Shown here piece by piece: positions 43,630-52,353 of a stretch of 64,000 nt of DNA. Under the pieces are notes generated by a model. It did no database searches. It was not told the DNA's origin and worked only from the letters and a program-made list of their open reading frames with translations. The position numbers were made by a program, and so were the translations under genes. The stretch is from Yoonia sp. F2084L. GTDB taxonomy: Bacteria > Pseudomonadota > Alphaproteobacteria > Rhodobacterales > Rhodobacteraceae. The stretch is from positions 620,001 to 684,000 of the forward strand of contig NZ_JALKAH010000001.1 of NCBI RefSeq assembly GCF_023015625.1, written 5' to 3'. How positions within the stretch are numbered: position 1 is the stretch's first letter; every line of letters begins with the position of its first letter.

Positions 43630-45042
43630 CTAGTCTTCCAATATCCAAGTATCTTTGGTGCCGCCGCCTTGGCTTGAGTTCACGACAAGGCTGCCCTCGG
43701 TCAGGGCAACACGGGTCAGACCGCCGGGGGTGATATTCACCCCATCAGGTGAGACCAGCGCAAAGGGGCGCAGATCAACGTGGCGCGGTGCAAGCCCCGC
43801 TTCGGTGAATATCGGCACTGTGGACAGCGACAGCGTGGGCTGCGCGATGTAATTCGCAGGGTTCGCCTTCAGTTTGGCTGCAAAGTCCGACAGTTCCTTT
43901 TTGTTGGCCGCAGGCCCCACCAACATCCCGTACCCGCCCGAGCCATGCACCTCTTTCACCACCAGATCAGCCAGATTGTCCAGAACGTAGGCCAGCATAT
44001 CGGGCTCTGAACAGCGGTACGTTTCGACGTTCTTCAGGATAGCCCGTTCACCGGTGTAGAACTCTACAATATCAGGGATATAGCTATAGATCGCCTTATC
44101 ATCGGCAATCCCGGTGCCGGGCGCATTGGCAATCGTGATATTGCCTGCGCGGTACACATCCATAATGCCGGGCACGCCGAGCATTGAGGTTGGGTTGAAC
44201 GTCAGCGGGTCGAGAAAATCATCGTCAACCCGGCGATAAAGCACATCAATGCGTTTGTAGCCGCGCGTTGTGCGCATCGCGATATGGCCGTCAACCACAC
44301 GCAGATCGTGGCCTTCGACCAGTTCCACACCCATCTGATCGGCAAGAAAGCTGTGTTCGTAGTAAGCCGAGTTGTGGATGCCCGGCGTCAGCACAGCAAC
44401 GCAAGGGCGGCCATCGCAGCCATGTGGCGCGCAGGCTGCCAAGGAACGCCGCAGGCTTTTGGGATAATCACTGACGGGTTGGACTTTGATCTTGCTGAAA
44501 AGTTCGGGAAACATCTGCAACATCGTTTCACGATTTTCGAGCATGTAGCTCACGCCAGATGGCGTGCGCGCATTGTCTTCAAGCACGTAGAAATCATCTT
44601 GCCCGGTGCGCACGATATCTGTGCCTACGATATGGGTGTAGACATCGCCTGGTGGGCTAAAGCCAATCATCTGGGGCAAAAACGCCTCGTTCTGGGCAAT
44701 CAGATCAATCGGAACGACCCCTGCCCGCAGAATTTCCTGACGATTGTAGATGTCATGCAGGAACGCATTGATCGCACGCACCCGTTGATCAATACCTTTG
44801 GACAGCTTCGTCCATTCGCGGTTCGACAGAATACGCGGCACAAGATCAAAGGGGATCAGTCGTTCTTCGGCGTCCGTTTGGCCATAGACGTTGAACGTAA
44901 TACCGGTACGCCTGAAAAACGCCTCTGCTTCTTGGGCTTTGTTGGCAAGCCGGGTGTTGTCCTGCCCGGCAAACCATCCTTGATACGCGTCATAGGGCGC
45001 ACGCGCGCCGTCGTCAGACAGCATCTCATCAAAAAACGTCAT
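43630..45042 (-). CDS. Circularly permuted ATP-grasp peptide ligase-like protein
   Basis: About 470 residues of the circularly permuted type 2 ATP-grasp family (FDEMLSDDGARAPYDAYQGW; DDFYVLEDNARTPSGVSYMLENRE; VVKEVHGSGGYGMLVGP). ATP-grasp enzymes join a carboxylate to an amine, so a peptide- or amino-acid-tagging step is predicted; the substrate is unknown. Start at 45042 or 45054; a perfect CtrA-type site (45047-45062) covers this point. First gene of the four-gene Anbu operon. Confidence 0.93.
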   Translation of the reverse strand: MTFFDEMLSDDGARAPYDAYQGWFAGQDNTRLANKAQEAEAFFRRTGITFNVYGQTDAEERLIPFDLVPRILSNREWTKLSKGIDQRVRAINAFLHDIYNRQEILRAGVVPIDLIAQNEAFLPQMIGFSPPGDVYTHIVGTDIVRTGQDDFYVLEDNARTPSGVSYMLENRETMLQMFPELFSKIKVQPVSDYPKSLRRSLAACAPHGCDGRPCVAVLTPGIHNSAYYEHSFLADQMGVELVEGHDLRVVDGHIAMRTTRGYKRIDVLYRRVDDDFLDPLTFNPTSMLGVPGIMDVYRAGNITIANAPGTGIADDKAIYSYIPDIVEFYTGERAILKNVETYRCSEPDMLAYVLDNLADLVVKEVHGSGGYGMLVGPAANKKELSDFAAKLKANPANYIAQPTLSLSTVPIFTEAGLAPRHVDLRPFALVSPDGVNITPGGLTRVALTEGSLVVNSSQGGGTKDTWILED

Positions 45043-45046
45043 ACTC

Positions 45047-45062
45047 TTAATCATTCGTTAAC
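45047..45062 (+). promoter_or_regulatory. CtrA box at the start of the Anbu/ATP-grasp operon
   Basis: TTAA-TCATTCG-TTAAC, an exact match to TTAA-N7-TTAAC. It lies at, or just upstream of, the ATP-grasp start codon, a position that would suit repression or a leaderless start. Confidence 0.5.
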
Positions 45063-45158
45063 CCTACAGCAAAGGACCGTGGCCGCAACGCCCCCATGAC
45101 GGCACAGCAGATCTCAGAGATAGAACGGTAGATAATTGACTGTTTTTTATGCATTTCT

Positions 45159-46478
45159 TTAACGGGCCAGCACAACTTCGGCCTTCAGTCCACCCAAACG
45201 CTTGCTGTCACTCAGACGTAGGACGCCCCCATGGGTCCGGGCGATGTCAGCAACAATCGACAGACCAAGCCCAACACCGCTGCCCTTATCTTGATTGCGC
45301 GCGGGGTCGAGCCTGACAAACGGGCTCAGCGCCTCATCGTGGCGGTCGGCGGGAATGCCGGGGCCGTCATCCTCAACCCAGAAACGCACTGCGCGATCCG
45401 TCACACTGACCCCAATCTCGGCGCGTGTGCCATATCGCAAGGCATTGCCGACCAGATTGTCCATGGCGCGGCGGATCGCCAATGGGCGCAAACCGACGGG
45501 ATCATCAGGTCCCTCAATCGCGCCCAAACTCACGTCTTGCCCCATCCGTTTTGCATCGTCCAGAACCGCCTGCACGATGGTTGACGGCGATGTCGGTTCT
45601 AAACTGTCGCCCGCATCACTGCGTGCAAAATCAAGGAAGGCATCCAGCAGCCGCTCCATATCATCCACATCATGCCCAAGTGGCTCTGCATCTTTCGGAT
45701 CCAACATCGACAATCCAAGACGCATACGGGTCAAAGGCGTTCGCAAGTCATGGCTCACGCCAGACAGCATCATTGTGCGGCTTTGGGTTTGGCGTTCCAG
45801 CCGGTTGCGCATGTCAAGAAAAGCCATGCCGGCCGCACGCACCTCAACTGCGCCGGTGGGCGTAAATGGTGTTATTCGCCCCTTACCGTAATCAGCCGCC
45901 GCGCGCGCCATACGTTTGATCGGGCGTAATTGGTTGCGCAGAAAGATATAGGCAATTGCCGTCATCAACCCACCCAGCACCACCATGATCACCAAAAGCT
46001 GATGCGGGTTGGACGCCGACACGCGGCGCCGGCTCAAATCCATTTTCAAGGGGCCATGCCGGGTCTGCGCCCAAACGACAACGCGGCGCCTGTCGGCCAG
46101 CGACACGGCCAAGATGTCATCCACACCACGGCGCAGGGTCTCAATCACCATGGCACCCGTCAAATCCACGAACGGTTTGATATCCGCCGCCACAACATCA
46201 TCGGCGGGCAGCGCCGTGGTGATCTGGAGTGGTGCATCAATCATCGCAATTGCCGCGCGTGCGTCATCCAATCCGGCCTCGGCGTTTGCCGTATCCACCA
46301 GAAAACGCAGTTCAATGTTCACCGCACTTGTCATCAGACGTGTCACACCGTCAAAGTGGCGCTGAATGAAGACAACCGAGACCAGCAATTGCAAAAGCAG
46401 AATTGGCAAAATCAGAATAAGCGCCGCCCGGGCATAAATGCCGCGCGGCATATATTTTTTGAGCCAACCAAAGAACAT
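45159..46478 (-). CDS. EnvZ-type membrane sensor histidine kinase
   Basis: 439 residues: two membrane spans (ALILILPILLLQLLVSVVFI and LLVIMVVLGGLMTAIAYIFL) with a periplasmic sensor domain between. HAMP follows, then H-box SGVSHDLRTPLTRM, N-box MDNLVGNALRYG, G1 DDGPGIP and G2 GSGVGLGLSIV. It resembles EnvZ in layout. No response regulator gene adjoins it within the window, so its partner is not known from context. Divergent from an MBL hydrolase gene. Confidence 0.92.
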   Translation of the reverse strand: MFFGWLKKYMPRGIYARAALILILPILLLQLLVSVVFIQRHFDGVTRLMTSAVNIELRFLVDTANAEAGLDDARAAIAMIDAPLQITTALPADDVVAADIKPFVDLTGAMVIETLRRGVDDILAVSLADRRRVVVWAQTRHGPLKMDLSRRRVSASNPHQLLVIMVVLGGLMTAIAYIFLRNQLRPIKRMARAAADYGKGRITPFTPTGAVEVRAAGMAFLDMRNRLERQTQSRTMMLSGVSHDLRTPLTRMRLGLSMLDPKDAEPLGHDVDDMERLLDAFLDFARSDAGDSLEPTSPSTIVQAVLDDAKRMGQDVSLGAIEGPDDPVGLRPLAIRRAMDNLVGNALRYGTRAEIGVSVTDRAVRFWVEDDGPGIPADRHDEALSPFVRLDPARNQDKGSGVGLGLSIVADIARTHGGVLRLSDSKRLGGLKAEVVLAR

Positions 46479-46522
46479 GGCGCTACGCTAACGGTCCCGA
46501 CGCCAAACGGAAAGCACTTGCG

Positions 46523-47428
46523 ATGACAGAATTTACGCCCATAGCAGGCCAGCCATTTGCCTTGGCGGAAGATCTGGCACTTGTGTTGGCACCTAATCCG
46601 TCACCAATGACCTGTCTGGGCACAAATACGTATCTGTTGGGGCGCGAAACCCTTGCCATCATTGACCCTGGACCAGACGACGCAGCGCACCTCGCCGCTT
46701 TGAAAATGGCAATCGCCGGACGCCCGGTGTCGCATATCCTTTTGACACATAGCCATCTGGACCATTCACCCTTAGCGGCGCCTCTGTCCGGGCTGACCGG
46801 CGCACCGACCTACGCCTTTGGTGATAGCGCGGCGGGACGCAGTGCAGTAATGGCGCGTCTGGCCAAGGCAGGTTTGGCCGGTGGCGGCGAAGGGATTGAT
46901 GACGCATTTGCACCGGATCAATGCTTGCGTGATGGTGATACGGTCGCAGGATCGTGGGGGCGGGTGACGGCCCTGCATACACCCGGCCACATCGGGAACC
47001 ATCTGTGTTTTGTTTGGGGTCGTGCCGTTTTTACAGGTGATCATATCATGGGATGGTCCAGTTCGCTTGTCTCGCCACCTGATGGAGATTTGACTGATTT
47101 CATGGCGTCATGCGACAAATTGAAGAATGTAACGGCTGATATCTACTATCCCGGACATGGTGCGCCTGTTCTCGATCCTGCGGCACGGCTGGCGTGGCTG
47201 ATAGCACATCGCAAGACCCGCGAGGCCCAAATACTGGATGCACTTCAGGCGCAGCCGGCGACGGCGCAAGAGGTCACAAAAGAGGTCTATACCGATGTAT
47301 CATCTGCCTTGTTAGGTGCGGCCGAGCGCAATGTATTTGCCCATTTGGTCGATCTGCATGAGCGGGGTAAAGTTACAGCTGAACCGCATCTGTCTGCAAC
47401 GGCGCGGTTTGGGATAGCTGCGCGTTAG
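46523..47428 (+). CDS. MBL-fold metallo-hydrolase (LACTB2-like)
   Basis: 301 residues. Metal motif THSHLDHS, later histidine in TPGHIGNH, aspartate in FTGDHIMG and final histidine in YPGHGAPV: a complete two-metal site of the glyoxalase II/LACTB2 group. A C-terminal winged-helix-like tail (AERNVFAHLVDLHERGKV) matches LACTB2-type proteins. Probably an RNase or thioester hydrolase; the substrate cannot be read. Confidence 0.9.
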   Translation: MTEFTPIAGQPFALAEDLALVLAPNPSPMTCLGTNTYLLGRETLAIIDPGPDDAAHLAALKMAIAGRPVSHILLTHSHLDHSPLAAPLSGLTGAPTYAFGDSAAGRSAVMARLAKAGLAGGGEGIDDAFAPDQCLRDGDTVAGSWGRVTALHTPGHIGNHLCFVWGRAVFTGDHIMGWSSSLVSPPDGDLTDFMASCDKLKNVTADIYYPGHGAPVLDPAARLAWLIAHRKTREAQILDALQAQPATAQEVTKEVYTDVSSALLGAAERNVFAHLVDLHERGKVTAEPHLSATARFGIAAR

Positions 47429-47497
47429 AACTTTCGCATAAACAGCGTAAATCCCTCTGGACGTCCTGAAATCTCGTTGCTATATGGGCGCGAGTGT

Positions 47498-47572
47498 TCC
47501 GACGTAGCTCAGCGGTAGAGCAGTTGACTGTTAATCAATTGGTCGTAGGTTCGATCCCTACCGTCGGAGCCA
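47498..47572 (+). tRNA. tRNA-Asn(GTT)
   Basis: 75 bases with encoded CCA. Acceptor TCCGACG pairs with CGTCGGA, D-arm GCTCAGCGGTAGAGC, anticodon loop CTGTTAA and T-loop AGGTTCGATCCCT. Followed by a T-rich stretch (TTCTTCTTTTT). Confidence 0.96.
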
Positions 47573-47845
47573 ATTCTTCTTTTTGCTGTGACTTGGCATT
47601 TTTAGCCCGATAAATCCTATCAGTGAACCGAAAAAAGAAGGCCGCGTTCAAGTCGTTGATGTGCATGCAAGCATCAATCTTGGAACATGAGGCGTCGCGG
47701 GTTCTAAGTTGGATCACTTTGCCAATCAAACGACTTTAATAACGCGCCGAGCCCGACGACAAATGTTCAAAAGCACTGCGCGATAGGTGCATCCTCAATT
47801 GTCGGCTCAGTCCAGCATTTGGCAGAACTTACGGCGTAGTTACGG
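47573..47845. other. Intergenic region between tRNA-Asn and the chemoreceptor gene
   Basis: 273 bases, the longest gene-free stretch in the window. A short inverted repeat (TTGATG ... CATCAA, near 47656) is visible but no convincing gene, terminator or RNA. A minus-strand open frame here runs into the antisense of the tRNA and looks spurious. Confidence 0.6.
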
Positions 47846-50200
47846 TTAAAAATCATGCCAGATGTTATCGCCGGATCTACCACCTGACGCCGCGCGAACG
47901 GGTTCGCTCACCGGAGTTGCCCGCACACTGTCGTGCAAAGCATCATTCGCTGGTTGAGGTACAAACTGTGCGACATTGTCAGGAATGGGTCGCGATGCAC
48001 CAGCGGTTTCGTGTAACTGAAAACGGGTAACCATTTCGGCCAGTTCCGCTGCATCACCATTTAGGGCGTGGCTACCAGCACTGGCCTCTTCGACCATTGC
48101 CGCATTTTGCTGCGTGACCTTATCGAGCTGCGTAACGCCAATGTTAATCTCGCCCAAACCCACTGACTGTTCTTCTGCACCTGACGCGATCTCGGCCACA
48201 AGATCTGAGATATGATTGATGTGACCGGCGATTTTCGTCAGCACCTCGCCGGCTTGCCCAACCAAGCTGACACCACGTTCTACCTGACCAGAGCTTTCAC
48301 TGATCAACCCTTTGATCTGCTTTGCCGCATCTGATGATCTTTGCGCCAACGCCCGAACTTCGGATGCGACAACCGCAAAACCACGCCCCGCTTCGCCGGC
48401 ACGCGCGGCCTCAACACCTGCGTTGAGGGCCAGCAGGTTGGTCTGAAAGGCAATATCATCAATGACACCGATAATCTGCGAGATTTGCTCAGAAGATCCT
48501 TCGATTTCTGTCATGGCGCGCACAGCGCTTTGAACCACCGGTTCACTCTCAATTGCGTCCTGCCGTGCATCGCCAACGACGTCTTTCACTTGCCGTGCAC
48601 CTTCTGCCGCAGATTTCACACTTGCGGTGAGTTCATCCAAAGCTGCTGCTGTTTGCTCTAGTGTGGCAGCTTGGTTTTCTGTGCGACGTGACAGATCATC
48701 TGATGATTTGCTCATCGAGTCAGAGCGTTGCCGAATTGATCCTGCCTTGATCACAACGGATCCGATCGTTTGGTTTAGATTTTCGACAGTGCGGTTATAG
48801 TCCTGACGAAGCTGATCATATTCACCGTGAAATGGCGTGGTGATTAACTGCTTCAGATCGCCATCTGCCAGTTTTCCTAGCGCAGTACTCAGCTTGTTGA
48901 CCACCTCAACTTGTTTGGCTTGCAACGCTTGACGCTCTTCCTCAGCAATATCAGAGTTCCGCAGGCTATCGCGAAAGCTCTCAAGGCCTACAAACAGCTT
49001 ACCAATTTCGTCACGACGCTTGGTGTCAGAAAGATCAATGTCATAGGTCTTTTCCGAAACACTTTGCATAGCATCACCCAACCGGGCCAAAGGTTGCACA
49101 ACAGATCGCGCCGTCAGCCACCCCAGAAATGCACCTAAACCGGCAACGAAAAGTGTAATGACGATCATCTTGTTGCGCGCAGCAACGACGGGGGCGTTTA
49201 CTTCGTCTTGGTCTTTCTCACCGACAACGACCCATTGCTGGTCAAAAACCTGAATAAGCGTTCCCTTGGTTTGAACACGCTGCCCCTGTAGCCCCAAGGC
49301 GTCACCAACAACAGGCGCTTGACTGGACAAGACTTCACCAGCTACGCCAATGCCAGCAACGTCCTGCAAAATATCATCATTTTCCTGAAATCGCGAGAGG
49401 CTTCTGGTCAACAGATCAGGACCGACAACATAAAAATCACCTGTCTGACCAAGTCCCGTTGCATTTGTCGTGATCAAATTCATCTGGTAAGCTGGCACTT
49501 GTACAGCAGCTACGCCAATCATCGCTCCGCTGCCGTCAAAGATAGGGGTCGCCAAAAATGCAGCGGCAGCACCATCGCTTGGTGCATAGGGCATGAAATC
49601 AGCGAAATAGATCTCGCCTCGCTCGCCTTTAACGGCTTGACGATAGGCTTCTGCAAGACCGGTGTCTGCAAATGGACCGCTGACAAAATTCGTTGCAAAG
49701 TCTACCTCTTTGAAGACCGAGTAAAGCATATCCCCTTCCAAATTGAACAAAAACAGATCGTAGTAGCCCGCGTAGTCCCTAATCTGTCTGAAATACGGAT
49801 GAAATTGCCCGTGTTGAAAATGGTAAGGGATCGAACCTTCGGCTTGATCAAGCTGGTCCTTTTTCCCAATTGGGTTGGGGTTTTCAGTGATGTAAGCCGT
49901 TTGCAAACCTGCGCTGTCGATCATCAAACCATATGAGTTTGAGAATGCATTAACAGCGGACGCAAAACTTGGATCAGTTCCAAAAGTCGAAACATCCTTA
50001 CCCAAATTATCAAACCAGGTAGCCAGGGCGTCACCCCGGCTTTGTGTTATGACACGCAGGTTGTTGCGCGCCTCCGCAGTAACCGCTGATCGAAAATCCA
50101 TGTAGCCCACGATGGCGATGCTGACGCTCGCCATGATGCAAAGGGCCGCGATGATCGCGGGCAGCTTTCTGGACAGTAGAAGACCGTTCTTGAACGCCAT
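47846..50200 (-). CDS. Methyl-accepting chemotaxis protein
   Basis: 784 residues. TM1 (about 14-34), a large periplasmic double-Cache-type sensor (35-344), TM2 (345-363), HAMP (to about 420), a second HAMP-like linker, and the cytoplasmic signalling domain with hairpin tip around DDIAFQTNLLALNAGVEAARAGE. The C terminus IWHDF fits the x-aromatic-x-x-aromatic pentapeptide that tethers CheR/CheB. Start at ATG 50200 with GAGG 7 bases upstream. A perfect TTAA-N7-TTAA CtrA-type site lies about 50 bases upstream. No che genes adjoin. Confidence 0.95.
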   Translation of the reverse strand: MAFKNGLLLSRKLPAIIAALCIMASVSIAIVGYMDFRSAVTAEARNNLRVITQSRGDALATWFDNLGKDVSTFGTDPSFASAVNAFSNSYGLMIDSAGLQTAYITENPNPIGKKDQLDQAEGSIPYHFQHGQFHPYFRQIRDYAGYYDLFLFNLEGDMLYSVFKEVDFATNFVSGPFADTGLAEAYRQAVKGERGEIYFADFMPYAPSDGAAAAFLATPIFDGSGAMIGVAAVQVPAYQMNLITTNATGLGQTGDFYVVGPDLLTRSLSRFQENDDILQDVAGIGVAGEVLSSQAPVVGDALGLQGQRVQTKGTLIQVFDQQWVVVGEKDQDEVNAPVVAARNKMIVITLFVAGLGAFLGWLTARSVVQPLARLGDAMQSVSEKTYDIDLSDTKRRDEIGKLFVGLESFRDSLRNSDIAEEERQALQAKQVEVVNKLSTALGKLADGDLKQLITTPFHGEYDQLRQDYNRTVENLNQTIGSVVIKAGSIRQRSDSMSKSSDDLSRRTENQAATLEQTAAALDELTASVKSAAEGARQVKDVVGDARQDAIESEPVVQSAVRAMTEIEGSSEQISQIIGVIDDIAFQTNLLALNAGVEAARAGEAGRGFAVVASEVRALAQRSSDAAKQIKGLISESSGQVERGVSLVGQAGEVLTKIAGHINHISDLVAEIASGAEEQSVGLGEINIGVTQLDKVTQQNAAMVEEASAGSHALNGDAAELAEMVTRFQLHETAGASRPIPDNVAQFVPQPANDALHDSVRATPVSEPVRAASGGRSGDNIWHDF

Positions 50201-50249
50201 GGGTGCCTCAATCAACAAAACAGATTGGGGACACCATGACCGTCAGGGT

Positions 50250-50264
50250 TTAATATCAACTTAA
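50250..50264 (-). promoter_or_regulatory. CtrA box upstream of the chemoreceptor gene
   Basis: TTAA-TATCAAC-TTAA, matching both half-sites and the 7-base spacing, 50-64 bases upstream of the start. Confidence 0.55.
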
Positions 50265-50287
50265 GCTGGACCATTTCGCTTGAACAA

Positions 50288-50308
50288 CACACCAACTCAG
50301 TCGGTGTG
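50288..50308 (-). terminator. Hairpin downstream of tRNA-Ser(GGA)
   Basis: CACACCAACT (50288-50297) and AGTCGGTGTG (50299-50308) form a near-perfect stem 30 bases past the tRNA end; the following minus strand is only moderately T-rich (TTGTTC). Confidence 0.35.
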
Positions 50309-50337
50309 CGGCAAAAAGTTGAAAATGCCTGACAATG

Positions 50338-50427
50338 TGGCGGACAGACAGGGATTCGAACCCTGGAGACGGTCTCCCGCCTACACACTTTCCAGGCGTG
50401 CGCCTTCGACCACTCGGCCACCTGTCC
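50338..50427 (-). tRNA. tRNA-Ser(GGA)
   Basis: 90 bases with encoded CCA. Acceptor GGACAGG pairs with TCTGTCC, anticodon loop CTGGAAA (anticodon GGA), a long serine-type variable arm and T-loop GGGTTCGAATCCC. Confidence 0.95.
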
Positions 50428-50470
50428 GTGGCGTGCGTTTAGCCCTTTCTACCCTGCCAATGCAAGACCC

Positions 50471-50484
50471 CAAACATATGTTTG
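50471..50484. repeat. 14-bp perfect palindrome CAAACATATGTTTG
   Basis: Exact palindrome between the 5' end of tRNA-Ser(GGA) and the AI-2E family gene, a divergent promoter region. Possible operator; no further evidence. Confidence 0.5.
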
Positions 50485-50555
50485 TGAGCCCCCTTTACGG
50501 CAACCCCGCCTGCACCGTACAAACAAGACTTCGATGATAAGAGGCCTGACAGCAG

Positions 50556-51701
50556 ATGCTGCATGATCCGCCAAAAACCGGCAAAGCTGAAAGGCCAAGC
50601 GAAACGACCCGCCTACAGACCGGCGCGCTGATTATTATTGCCTTCGCTGTTGTGCTTTTCTTGCTGGTCCAGGCCCGTTTCGTGCTGATTTCACTGGCTA
50701 CGGCGATCATTCTTTTCAGCCTGACCAGTGATGTCATCAACTTTATCGCGCGCCAACGCATTGGACCATTTCGGGTGCCCAACACATTGGCCAGTATTGC
50801 AGCGATGGTTCTGATTGCAGCCGCCTTGCTCACCCTGACCTCTATTCTATTGGCACAAATCAATACGGTGCTGGTGACGACCCTGTCCTATGCGGAGCGC
50901 GCGCCTTCTGCTGTGGCCTCGCTCTTTGCATGGGCGGGCGATGACAGCCAGCTTGCGATTTCGAACGCGCTGCGCTCGGTGGACGTTTCAAGCTACCTGC
51001 GGGGTGCGGCCAGTCAGGCAAGCGGCGTGACGCAGGCCACTGTGCTGATTATCCTGTTCGTCGGTTTTCTTTTCGCCGAGCGGATCTGGTTTCAGACCAA
51101 GCTACACAGCCTTGTCGGCGATGAGGCACAGGCCGAACGCGTCGGCAAGATTATTCAATCCATCATCCATCGCGTGAACTATTACCTGCTGGTGAAAACA
51201 GTGATCAGCGCAATAACCGGCGCGATGATCTTCGTGCTGGCTCAGGCCTTTGGGTTAGAGCTTGCTACGTCGCTGGGCATTATCACCTTCGTGCTGAACT
51301 TCATCCCCAATATAGGTTCAATCGTTGCAACCGCCCTGATCGCATTGGTTGCGCATGTCGAGATAGGCGATCCAACGATCACCTTGGCAGTCTTCCTGAT
51401 CGCGGGCGTTATTCAATTCGTTAATGGCAGTATCATTGACCCCATGCTGATGGGCCGCGCTCTGCGGTTATCATCCTTTGGCATCATTCTGTCGCTGGCC
51501 TTTTGGGGCGCTGTCTGGGGCATTCCGGGGATGTTTTTGTCGGTGCCCATCATGGTGATGATGATGGTGGTGTGCAGCCATGTGCCGAACCTGCGCCCCT
51601 TTGCAGTACTGCTATCGCGCGAAGGATTGCCTGAGTCCGAACAGATGCTGGATCAGCCGATTGAGCGTGATCTGTTTGGTCAGGACCTGAACCGCGACTA
51701 G
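50556..51701 (+). CDS. AI-2E family transporter (PerM/TqsA-like permease)
   Basis: 381 residues with about eight spans and the family block [20 protein letters not shown], followed by [28 protein letters not shown]. Members export signals, ions or unknown small molecules; the AI-2 link is not general. A moderately placed AGAGG precedes the ATG. It overlaps the convergent M35-like gene by 4 bases. Confidence 0.92.
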   Translation: MLHDPPKTGKAERPSETTRLQTGALIIIAFAVVLFLLVQARFVLISLATAIILFSLTSDVINFIARQRIGPFRVPNTLASIAAMVLIAAALLTLTSILLAQINTVLVTTLSYAERAPSAVASLFAWAGDDSQLAISNALRSVDVSSYLRGAASQASGVTQATVLIILFVGFLFAERIWFQTKLHSLVGDEAQAERVGKIIQSIIHRVNYYLLVKTVISAITGAMIFVLAQAFGLELATSLGIITFVLNFIPNIGSIVATALIALVAHVEIGDPTITLAVFLIAGVIQFVNGSIIDPMLMGRALRLSSFGIILSLAFWGAVWGIPGMFLSVPIMVMMMVVCSHVPNLRPFAVLLSREGLPESEQMLDQPIERDLFGQDLNRD

Positions 51702-52348
51702 CGGTTTGCGCGCGGTGCCGGTGGTGGTTTGTTGGCCAAGGGCTGTCGCGCGAAATAGGTCACATCTTCGGTGAAGTACTGGTAGCTGTCTGCGTTGTTG
51801 ATCGCGCGGCGCGCATCATCCCGCGCCATACGCGCACATTCCGTGCGTGAATAGCAATGATCCAGCGTGTCCGCGACACGCCGGAAATGCGACACCTCAT
51901 GCACGATTGTGCCTTCGCGGGTGCCATTATCGCTGCGCCTGTCACCCGGGCGTAGGGCCGTCAATGGCGGCAAGTCAAAAAACGAAGGGCACAGGTGCAT
52001 TAAGTAAGGTTCGTCCAAAAGCACCCATGCGTATTCTCGACCGGTGCAGCCATCGTCCATGACCGTGTCGCATTGCGCAGTCACCCCACCACTGCGCAAG
52101 GCCGTGACCACCGCCTTCAGATTTGCCCGGACCTGTTCTGCATTCTGTCGAGAATAGTCGCCAAACCAGCGCTGGTAGTCGTTCGTGTCACCGACAGCGA
52201 CGGCCGCTTTAAGCGTTAGGTCCTTTGCCGTCCGCAAAGCATCTGCAACGATCCTTGATTGTGCGGGCGAGCATCCTTCGTAATTCTGTGCCACGGCAGG
52301 CTGTGCAAAGCACAAAACGGCTGCGATCAAAACTGCCAATCCACGCAA
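51698..52348 (-). CDS. Secreted M35-like (aspzincin) metallopeptidase
   Basis: 216 residues with signal peptide MRGLAVLIAAVLCFAQPAVAQ. Zinc motif HEVSH (150-154) with a nearby acidic third-ligand candidate (D163 in ADTLDHCYS) and the closing ARRAINNADSYQYFTED, characteristic of the deuterolysin / peptidyl-Lys metalloendopeptidase group. Six or more cysteines suit a secreted enzyme. Unusually short compared with fungal relatives. Confidence 0.82.
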   Translation of the reverse strand: MRGLAVLIAAVLCFAQPAVAQNYEGCSPAQSRIVADALRTAKDLTLKAAVAVGDTNDYQRWFGDYSRQNAEQVRANLKAVVTALRSGGVTAQCDTVMDDGCTGREYAWVLLDEPYLMHLCPSFFDLPPLTALRPGDRRSDNGTREGTIVHEVSHFRRVADTLDHCYSRTECARMARDDARRAINNADSYQYFTEDVTYFARQPLANKPPPAPRANR

Positions 52349-52353
52349 AGCAC

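Noticed and set aside
47535..47729. 64-codon minus-strand frame ending in GIEPTTN
   Set aside because: Its end is the antisense of tRNA-Asn, a well-known source of false genes; there is no ribosome-binding site or family.
41025..50427. The three tRNA genes as integration sites of a mobile element
   Set aside because: No integrase, no direct repeat of a tRNA 3' end and no change of gene character beside them.
50280..50537. 85-codon plus-strand frame over tRNA-Ser(GGA)
   Set aside because: It is the antisense reading of the tRNA ([15 protein letters not shown] artefact).
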